Below are positions 6,373-11,004 of a stretch of 11,004 nucleotides of DNA, in pieces. The stretch lies in the NCBI GenBank assembly GCA_905210085.1, contig CAJLVJ010000054.1, forward strand, positions 1 to 11,004, read 5' to 3'. The notes below the pieces were generated by a model. That model ran no database searches. It was not told the DNA's origin and saw nothing but the letters and a program-made list of their open reading frames with translations. A program made the translations under genes and the position numbers. The stretch is from an uncultured Collinsella sp. GTDB lineage: Bacteria > Actinomycetota > Coriobacteriia > Coriobacteriales > Coriobacteriaceae. Numbering within the stretch: the first letter of the stretch is position 1; each line of letters begins with the position of its first letter.

Positions 6373-7149
6373 ATGACCAAGTTCAGCCACGTTATCATCC
6401 GTCGTCCCGGCAAGTCCCTGAGCAATGGCATCACGAGCGCACCCGAGCTTGGCCAGCCTATCTACGAGCGCGCCATTGAGGAGCACTACGATTATGAGCA
6501 TGCGCTCGAGCAGTGTGGCGTGGACGTGTCGGTGCTGCCTGCCCTCGAGCAGTATCCCGACAGCTGCTTCGTCGAGGATCCGGCCGTCATCACTCGCTGC
6601 GGAGCCATTATTACCAACCCCGGTGCCGACAGCCGCAACGGCGAGAAGGACGAGATCGAGCCGGTCGTCCGTCGCTTCTTTGACGACGAGCATGTCAAGC
6701 ACATTGTTTCTCCCGGCACGCTCGACGGCGGCGACGTCATGATGGTCGGCGATCATTTCTATGTCGGTCGCTCCGCTCGCACCAATGAAGAGGGCATTCG
6801 CCAGTTCTGCGAGATTCTCGAGGGCTGGGGCCTCGAGGGTTCCGAGGTTCCGCTGGAGGAGGTCCTGCACCTCAAGACGGGCGTCAACTACATCGAGGAC
6901 AACAACATGCTCGTCTCCGGCGAGTTCATCGATAAGCCCGACTTTGCCCAGTACAACAAGATTGTCGTGCCCGAGGACGAGGCCTATGGCGCTAACTGCA
7001 TCTGGGTCAACGGTACGGTCATCGTTGCCGAGGGCTATCCGACCGTGCTCAAGGCCGTGCAGGATCTGGGCTACAAGACGCTCGTCGTCGATACCTCCGA
7101 GTATCGCAAGGTCGACGGTGGCCTTTCTTGCCTGTCACTGCGCTTCTAA
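6373..7149 (+). CDS. N(G),N(G)-dimethylarginine dimethylaminohydrolase (DDAH)
   Basis: A 258-residue enzyme of the guanidino-modifying (arginine deiminase/DDAH) fold, expected to hydrolyse mono- or dimethylarginine to citrulline and methyl- or dimethylamine in the cytoplasm. It follows the Pseudomonas aeruginosa DDAH closely in length (254) and motifs: RRPGKSL at the start, the substrate loop YPDSCFVEDPAV (61-72), TLDGGDVMMVGDHFYVGRSARTN (116-138) with Asp118 where the Pseudomonas enzyme has Glu, LHLKTG with catalytic His166, AANCIWVN-like GANCIWVN (206-213), and DGGLSCLSLRF with catalytic Cys253. Bona fide arginine deiminases are near 400 residues, making that reading less likely, although arginine use cannot be excluded. 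AGGAGG lies six bases before the ATG. It is followed 109 bases later by an antiporter gene and is divergent from a GntR regulator. Confidence 0.92.
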   Translation: MTKFSHVIIRRPGKSLSNGITSAPELGQPIYERAIEEHYDYEHALEQCGVDVSVLPALEQYPDSCFVEDPAVITRCGAIITNPGADSRNGEKDEIEPVVRRFFDDEHVKHIVSPGTLDGGDVMMVGDHFYVGRSARTNEEGIRQFCEILEGWGLEGSEVPLEEVLHLKTGVNYIEDNNMLVSGEFIDKPDFAQYNKIVVPEDEAYGANCIWVNGTVIVAEGYPTVLKAVQDLGYKTLVVDTSEYRKVDGGLSCLSLRF

Positions 7150-7184
7150 CGCGATAGCTGTAACAGTCTGATGATCGCTTGACC

Positions 7185-7221
7185 GATGGCCCGGCACCCG
7201 ATTCGGGACGTCCGGGCCATC
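7185..7221 (+). terminator. Strong hairpin between DDAH and antiporter, partial terminator or attenuator
   Basis: GATGGCCCGG (7185-7194) and CCGGGCCATC (7212-7221) are perfect ten-base arms; the 17-base loop holds an inner CCCG-ATT-CGGG stem. The tail TTTCGTTCG is only weakly U-rich. It may end part of the DDAH transcripts or protect the upstream message, lowering expression of the antiporter relative to the enzyme. Confidence 0.6.
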
Positions 7222-7258
7222 TTTCGTTCGATCACATGATGAAGGGGGTGCACACACA

Positions 7259-8722
7259 ATGGCCTCTAAAGCTCAAAACGATGAGATTATCGACCCTAAT
7301 GGCCTCGATCTCTTTCGTCTGACCATGATGGTCATTACCGCCAGTATTTGTGGCGGTATCTTTTCTCTCGCCGGCGATATGGTAGCGGGCGGAGCCAATA
7401 CCGGTGCGGTTATCGTCTCGTGGGGAATTTGTTTTATAGGCGTCTTTGCGTTGATGATGGTGTTCAACGGTCTATCTCAGGCTCGTCCCGACTTAACCGG
7501 CGGCATCTATGCATACGCTGCGGCGGGCTTTGGTGATTACATTGGTTTCAACTCCGCCTGGGGCTACTGGATCAGCGCATGCCTTTCCAACGTGAGCTTT
7601 GCTCTCTTGCTGTTTAGCGCACTGGGCTATTTCTTTCCCGCGTTTGGTGCAGGCAACAATCTGCTTTCCATCATCTGCGCCAGCGTATTTCTATGGTTCC
7701 TTACCGCTCTTGTACTTCGTGGCGTCAAGGAGGCCGCGGGCATTAACACGATCGTCACCTTGGCGAAGCTGGTGCCGCTGGGACTCTTTGTGCTGAGCAT
7801 TGTGCTCCTGGGTAAGTTCAACGTCGATATCTTTATGGACAACTTCTGGGGAGAGCCGGCGGGTCCTGGCTTTGGCGAGCAGGTTGTCTCGACCATGATT
7901 GCCCTTGTTTGGGTCTTCACGGGCATCGAGGGTGCCGTCGTCATCTCGGGCCGTGCAAAGTATGTGCGCGACGTAGGTCGCTCGACGGCGCTTGGATTTG
8001 CGACTGTGTTCACGCTGTATCTGATCATCTCGATGCTGTCGCTTGGCATTATGCCGCGCGAGGAGATGGCGCAGCTCGCAACGCCCTCCATGGCGGGAAT
8101 TCTCGAGCGCGCAATCGGTCCTGTTGGCGCTGCCATCGTAAACCTTGGCGTTATTCTCTCGCTGGTCGGCGCGATGCTGGGCTACGTCATCATTGCATCC
8201 GAGACGCCGTTCGAGGCGGCGCGCCAGGGTTCCTTCCCGCTGACGTTTGCCAAGACGAACAAGCATGATGCCCCGGTGGTAACGATTCTCGTGAGCTCCG
8301 GTATCACGCAGCTCTTCTTGATTGTGTCGTATGTGGCGGCGAGCACCTACCAGTTCTTCTACAGCTGCGCGGTCAACACGATTCTGGTTCCGTATGTCTG
8401 CTCGGCTGCATACTACATGGTGATCGGCTGGAAGAACGAGCATTTGGACGGGCCGCATGCGCCAAGCGTTAGCAAAGCACGCTTCTTCGGAACGCTCGGC
8501 TTTATCTACACGTTGTTCTTGGTGTGGTCGACTGGTCTTCAGGGCGTTATGATCACGACGATTCTTTTTGCTCCGGCCATTCCCGTCTATATGCTGGGTG
8601 AGCGAGGCCGCGGTAAGCCGGTGCTTCCGCATCTGCACGACAAGCTGATCGCAGCGGCGGTCATTGTCGTGGCAATTATTTCGCTGTATCTGCACTTTGC
8701 CGGCATTGCGCCGATTGTCTAG
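7259..8722 (+). CDS. APC-superfamily basic amino-acid antiporter, ArcD-like
   Basis: A 487-residue inner-membrane protein with about twelve hydrophobic segments, of the basic amino acid/polyamine antiporter (APA) family. The first helix has the substrate-backbone loop CGGIFSLAGD (31-40). LTGGIYAYAAAGFGDYIGFNSAWGYW (about 79-104) and GIEGAVVISGRAKYVRDVG (222-240) are close to the pattern of arginine:ornithine antiporters. Proteins of this type exchange arginine-like substrates for ornithine, agmatine or citrulline without ATP. Placed after DDAH, it may bring in methylarginine or arginine and let citrulline out, but specificity is inferred from context. The ATG at 7259 has AAGGGGGTG eight bases upstream. 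No arcA, arcB or arcC gene is in the window. A 13-base-pair terminator follows at 8836-8873. Confidence 0.88.
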   Translation: MASKAQNDEIIDPNGLDLFRLTMMVITASICGGIFSLAGDMVAGGANTGAVIVSWGICFIGVFALMMVFNGLSQARPDLTGGIYAYAAAGFGDYIGFNSAWGYWISACLSNVSFALLLFSALGYFFPAFGAGNNLLSIICASVFLWFLTALVLRGVKEAAGINTIVTLAKLVPLGLFVLSIVLLGKFNVDIFMDNFWGEPAGPGFGEQVVSTMIALVWVFTGIEGAVVISGRAKYVRDVGRSTALGFATVFTLYLIISMLSLGIMPREEMAQLATPSMAGILERAIGPVGAAIVNLGVILSLVGAMLGYVIIASETPFEAARQGSFPLTFAKTNKHDAPVVTILVSSGITQLFLIVSYVAASTYQFFYSCAVNTILVPYVCSAAYYMVIGWKNEHLDGPHAPSVSKARFFGTLGFIYTLFLVWSTGLQGVMITTILFAPAIPVYMLGERGRGKPVLPHLHDKLIAAAVIVVAIISLYLHFAGIAPIV

Positions 8723-8835
8723 GACTGCGGCAAGCTTCATCGCTTGGTAAGCCGACTGAGGCGTCGCGTGCCGGTGCCATTCGGTAATCCATAACTGACG
8801 TGGGCCTCTGTAACGTACCTTTGTGAGCGCCCACT
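8723..8835 (+). other. Untranslated stretch after the antiporter gene
   Basis: No gene seen. It holds a small CAAGC/GCTTG hairpin near 8730-8745 and a weak stem GTGGGC (8800-8805) with GCCCAC (8829-8834). It most likely is the 3' end of the antiporter transcript. I found no cloverleaf that would support a tRNA. Confidence 0.4.
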
Positions 8836-8873
8836 AAACCCGCGCAGGTGACTACGGTTGCCTGCGCGGGTTT
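8836..8873 (+). terminator. Intrinsic terminator of the DDAH-antiporter operon
   Basis: Perfect 13-base arms AAACCCGCGCAGG (8836-8848) and CCTGCGCGGGTTT (8861-8873) around a 12-base loop, ending in TTTT. It is also near-symmetrical in the other direction (AAA on the left), so it could stop transcripts on either strand. Confidence 0.85.
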
Positions 8874-8878
8874 TGCAG

Positions 8879-8940
8879 TTGCGGTGAAATGTTGCCGGCA
8901 GCTGGGGACGTTCCTATTGCCGGCACTCTGGGACACTCCT
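8879..8940. repeat. Repeat block: TTGCGGTGAAAT copy and two related 25-base units
   Basis: TTGCGGTGAAAT (8879-8890) is identical to the start of the hairpin at 5167. It is followed by two neighbouring units beginning TTGCCGGCA at 8892 and 8917, 25 bases apart and matching at about 18 of 25 positions, each with a CTGGGGAC- or CTGGGAC-like middle. No coding sense is evident. Confidence 0.5.
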
Positions 8941-8957
8941 TGGATGTTCCGCATACA

Positions 8958-8980
8958 ACGGAGGAAAGCGGATGATTTTG
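8958..8980 (+). repeat. 23-base motif shared with 5402-5424
   Basis: Starts ACGGAGGAAA and ends ATTTTG; 20 of 23 bases match the copy at 5402-5424. In this copy GGAGG precedes an ATG at 8972 that opens a 19-residue frame to 9031, running into repeat unit C. The missing ATG in the other copy argues against a conserved peptide. Confidence 0.5.
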
Positions 8981-9010
8981 ACGAGGGGCGGGCGGCTGAT
9001 TCGGTCCTCG

Positions 9011-9056
9011 GGGAAATACGTCCCAGTCTGAGTGCCTATTCCGGGACGCAGTTTCC
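9011..9056. repeat. Hairpin repeat unit C (14-18-14), second array
   Basis: Arms 9011-9024 (GGGAAATACGTCCC) and 9043-9056 (GGGACGCAGTTTCC) pair at 12 of 14 positions around an 18-base loop ending CTATTCC. Like unit A it is in reverse orientation. The 16-base spacer to unit D contains AGACCTC. Confidence 0.7.
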
Positions 9057-9072
9057 GCTAGAGACCTCAGTC

Positions 9073-9118
9073 GGAAAGCCCATCCCGTTTTAGCGTTTCG
9101 GAGTGGGATGCAGGGGAC
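9073..9118. repeat. Hairpin repeat unit D, degenerate right arm
   Basis: The left arm 9073-9086 (GGAAAGCCCATCCC) and an 18-base loop fit the pattern, but only the inner six bases of the right arm (GGGATG, from 9105) pair. The distance to unit E is 53 bases rather than 62, as if nine bases of the right arm and spacer were lost. An alternative stem GGGATGCAG (9105-9113) with CTGCATCCC (9131-9139) joins D and E. Confidence 0.55.
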
Positions 9119-9125
9119 CCCATCG

Positions 9126-9171
9126 GGAAACTGCATCCCGGAATTCGCCTGAATAGTGGGGTGCGGTTTCC
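9126..9171. repeat. Hairpin repeat unit E (14-18-14), best-paired copy
   Basis: Arms 9126-9139 (GGAAACTGCATCCC) and 9158-9171 (GGGGTGCGGTTTCC) pair at all 14 positions, two by G-U. The 18-base loop GGAATTCGCCTGAATAGT holds an inner ATTC-GCCT-GAAT stem at the same place as the ATCC-GCCC-GGAT stem of unit B. Confidence 0.75.
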
Positions 9172-9187
9172 GAAAGGGTGCCGTCTG

Positions 9188-9233
9188 GGATACCGTGTCC
9201 CGGAATCCCCTCCCGCGCCTGGTTGTTCCGCAT
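9188..9233. repeat. Hairpin repeat unit F, partial
   Basis: A left arm (GGATACCGTGTCCC, 9188-9201) and a loop start GGAATCCCC are recognisable exactly 62 bases after unit E, but the right arm (9220-9233) has decayed to TGGTTGTTCCGCAT and no longer pairs well. Confidence 0.45.
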
Positions 9234-9251
9234 CGCATCTATTGGGCAAAG

Positions 9252-9279
9252 CGATCTGTCCCCATTGCACCGATCTGTC
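9252..9279 (+). repeat. Short direct repeat CGATCTGTC before the feo promoter
   Basis: CGATCTGTC occurs at 9252-9260 and 9271-9279, 19 bases apart, ending just before the -35 hexamer. It could be an activator site or chance; nothing else supports either. Confidence 0.25.
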
Positions 9280-9281
9280 GA

Positions 9282-9311
9282 TTGAACATCGTTGCGTGTT
9301 CGCGCTATCAT
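9282..9311 (+). promoter_or_regulatory. Sigma-70-type promoter of the feoAB fusion gene
   Basis: TTGAAC (9282-9287) and TATCAT (9306-9311), 18 bases apart, match consensus at 4/6 and 5/6. The start near 9318 gives an 84-base leader containing the tandem operator, a small CGCCC-TAT-GGGCG hairpin (9370-9382) and the ribosome site. Confidence 0.55.
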
Positions 9312-9325
9312 GCATGGTTACATTT

Positions 9326-9359
9326 GGTTAGCCATGGCAAACGGTTAGCCATGGTGAAC
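9326..9359. promoter_or_regulatory. Tandem operator, two GGTTAGCCATGG copies, likely iron-responsive
   Basis: GGTTAGCCATGG is repeated exactly at 9326-9337 and 9343-9354, 17 bases centre to centre. Each copy is the left part of an imperfect palindrome: GTTAGCCATGGCAAAC, and GTTAGCCATGGTGAAC. They lie just after the predicted transcription start of the iron transporter. The GGTTAGCC half matches the core of DtxR/IdeR boxes, so a metal-dependent repressor is likely, though the right halves differ from that consensus. Confidence 0.5.
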
Positions 9360-9401
9360 ATAAATGCAACGCCCTATGGGCGCCGGGGGAGGAACGCGGA
9401 C

Positions 9402-11004
9402 GTGAGACTCGATACACTCGAGATTGGAAAGGACGCCGTTGTCGCATCGGTGGCATCGGACGACCAGGCACTCCGACAGCATATTTTGGACATGGGCCTA
9501 ACGCCGGGCACCGAAGTCACCATGATGAAGTACGCCCCCATGGGCGACCCGCTCGAGATTCGCCTACGCGGCTACGAGTTGACGCTGCGCAAGGACGATG
9601 CTGCTCGCATCGAGCTCGTAGATGTCCACGACACCGATACGGGTCCGCGCGCTAACGCCGCAATCGGCACGACGGAGCACCCGGCACTCGGCGAGGGGAC
9701 GTATTCGCCCCGTGCGGCAAAAACGGCCGTGCCCGAGGGCGCACCGCTGCATTTTGCCCTCGCCGGCAACCAAAACTGCGGTAAAACCACGCTGTTCAAC
9801 CAGCTTACGGGCTCCAACCAGCATGTCGGTAACTTTCCCGGCGTGACGGTCGACCGCAAGGACGGCACCATCCGTAACCACCCCGAGGCGAGCGTCACTG
9901 ATCTGCCTGGTATCTATTCGCTGTCGCCGTACACGGGCGAAGAGATCGTCAGCCGACAATTCATCCTTGACGAAAACCCCGACGCCATCATCGACATCAT
10001 CGACGCCACCAACATCGAGCGCAATCTGTACCTGACGCTGCAGCTTATGGAGCTCGATCGTCCCATGGTCATCGCGCTCAACATGATGGACGAGGTGACG
10101 GCCAACGGTGGCGCCGTGGACGTCAACCTGCTCGAGAGCCTGTTGGGCGTGCCTGTTGTCCCCATTAGCGCTGCCCGCAACGAGGGTATCGGTGAGCTGG
10201 TGGATCATGCCTTGCACGTCGCGCGGTTCCGCGAGCGTCCCGGCCGCTTGGACTTTTGCGCGCCCGACGGTCCGGACGGCGGCGCGCTGCACCGCTGCAT
10301 TCACGGCATCGCCAACCTTATCGAAGACCATGCCGCGACGGCGCACATTCCCGTGCGTTTTGCGGCGACCAAGCTGGTTGAGGGCGACGAGCTGGTGACC
10401 GAGGCGCTTCATCTGGATCGAAACGAGCTCGACGCCATCGAGCACATCATTACCCAGATGGAGGGCGAGGCCGGCACCGACCGCCTGTCCGCGCTGGCCG
10501 ATATGCGCTTTAGCTTTATCGGCGACGTGTGCGGGCGCTGTGTCGTTAAGCCGCATGAGAGCCGCGAGCACGCGCGCTCCGTCAAGATCGACCGCATCCT
10601 GACAGGTCGCTACACGGCCATTCCGGCGTTCCTGCTGATTATGGGCCTCGTTTTTTGGCTGACGTTTGGCGTGATCGGCGCGGCGTTGCAGGGGCTCATG
10701 GAGGACGGCATCGCTGCCATCATCGCCTCGGCCGATGCGGGCCTCAAGGCGTTCGGCACCAACGACGTAGTGCGCTCGCTGGCTGTCGACGGCGTGCTTA
10801 CGGGCGTGGGCAGTGTGTTGACCTTCCTGCCGATTATCGTTGTGCTCTTTTTGTTCCTCTCCATTCTGGAGGACTCGGGCTACATGGCGCGCGTCGCCTT
10901 TGTCATGGATAAGGTATTGCGTCGCTTTGGCCTGTCGGGCCGCAGCTTTGTGCCCATGCTCGTCGGTTTTGGCTGCACCGTGCCGGCTATCATGTCGACC
11001 CGTA
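9402..11004 (+). CDS. feoB: FeoA-FeoB fusion ferrous iron transporter (cut by window edge)
   Basis: Membrane Fe(II) importer with its GTPase; 534 residues are visible before the right edge. Residues 1-75 are a FeoA (SH3-like) domain (LRQHILDMGLTPGTEVTMM, LEIRLRGYELTLRKDDA). A linker of about 40 residues leads to the FeoB G domain: G1 GNQNCGKTT (122-130), G2 region NFPGVTVD (144-151), G3 DLPG (167-170), G4 NMMD (227-230) and G5 SAARN (256-260). A helical region (about 290-395) and membrane segments from about 405 follow, with the FeoB signature GFGCTVPAIMSTR (522-534) at the edge. FeoA and FeoB are usually separate genes; here they are in one unbroken frame. The start is GTG at 9402 with GGGGGAGGAA eight bases upstream. 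Its promoter and tandem operator suggest control by iron. Confidence 0.95.
   Translation, partial: MRLDTLEIGKDAVVASVASDDQALRQHILDMGLTPGTEVTMMKYAPMGDPLEIRLRGYELTLRKDDAARIELVDVHDTDTGPRANAAIGTTEHPALGEGTYSPRAAKTAVPEGAPLHFALAGNQNCGKTTLFNQLTGSNQHVGNFPGVTVDRKDGTIRNHPEASVTDLPGIYSLSPYTGEEIVSRQFILDENPDAIIDIIDATNIERNLYLTLQLMELDRPMVIALNMMDEVTANGGAVDVNLLESLLGVPVVPISAARNEGIGELVDHALHVARFRERPGRLDFCAPDGPDGGALHRCIHGIANLIEDHAATAHIPVRFAATKLVEGDELVTEALHLDRNELDAIEHIITQMEGEAGTDRLSALADMRFSFIGDVCGRCVVKPHESREHARSVKIDRILTGRYTAIPAFLLIMGLVFWLTFGVIGAALQGLMEDGIAAIIASADAGLKAFGTNDVVRSLAVDGVLTGVGSVLTFLPIIVVLFLFLSILEDSGYMARVAFVMDKVLRRFGLSGRSFVPMLVGFGCTVPAIMSTR

Noticed and set aside
7691..8740. 349-residue minus-strand frame opposite the antiporter
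   Set aside because: Highly charged, low-complexity shadow of a hydrophobic membrane-protein gene.
8723..8835. Possible tRNA or small RNA after the antiporter
   Set aside because: No cloverleaf, no T-loop GTTCGA-type sequence and no CCA end; the stems seen are short and bulged.
5252..9233. CRISPR array reading of the hairpin repeats
   Set aside because: The units are imperfect, change orientation, have short non-unique spacers (7-42 bases) and no cas genes are present, so they do not form a CRISPR array.
8848..9315. Small frames of 73-128 residues on both strands over the second repeat array
   Set aside because: They overlap one another and read through hairpin repeats; the nucleotide pattern (paired arms, fixed loop) accounts for the conservation better than coding does.

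Overview
The window (about 60% G+C, high-GC codon use, strong GGAGG-type ribosome sites, some GTG starts) looks like chromosomal DNA of an actinobacterial gut anaerobe of the Coriobacteriia, most likely Collinsella. That placement comes from the protein types and gene style and is an inference. I find eight protein-coding genes, two of them cut by the window edges, and no tRNA, rRNA, CRISPR array or insertion sequence.

Layout. 1-1126 (minus): the start of asparaginyl-tRNA synthetase, with its own promoter. 1263-3197 (minus): a membrane O-acyltransferase (acyltransferase-3 domain fused to an extracellular SGNH domain, OatA-like), probably acetylating an envelope polymer. 3432-3995 (minus): a stand-alone PTS EIIA protein of the glucose (Crr) type. 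4243-5142 (plus): an alpha/beta-hydrolase esterase. 5143-5467: intergenic, with a strong hairpin and the first of two arrays of non-coding hairpin repeats. 5468-6118 (minus): a GntR/FCD regulator. 6119-6372: a divergent control region with several palindromes. 6373-7149 (plus): dimethylarginine dimethylaminohydrolase (DDAH). 7259-8722 (plus): an ArcD-like basic amino-acid antiporter. 8723-9401: a 680-base gap with a clear terminator, a second hairpin-repeat array, and the promoter with tandem operators for the last gene. 9402-11004 (plus): a FeoA-FeoB fusion ferrous-iron transporter, cut at the right edge.

How the genes work together. The regulator, DDAH and antiporter form a compact divergent cassette. 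The simplest reading is regulated uptake of methylated arginine (or arginine), hydrolysis to citrulline plus an amine, and export of product by exchange. Both sides of the regulator-DDAH spacer carry GTATAC-centred palindromes that suit a GntR-family dimer. The EIIA gene has a GAAACGTTTC palindrome upstream, and an identical one lies between it and the acyltransferase, suggesting a shared LacI/Cra-type regulator.

The most unusual signal is not a gene. At least five copies of a 46-base unit (14-base arm, 18-base loop, 14-base arm) lie in two arrays at 5252-5385 and 9011-9233, with a repeat period near 62 bases where it can be measured. The arrays lie on either side of the regulator-DDAH-antiporter cassette. 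They look like a multi-copy REP/MITE-like element or a structured RNA.
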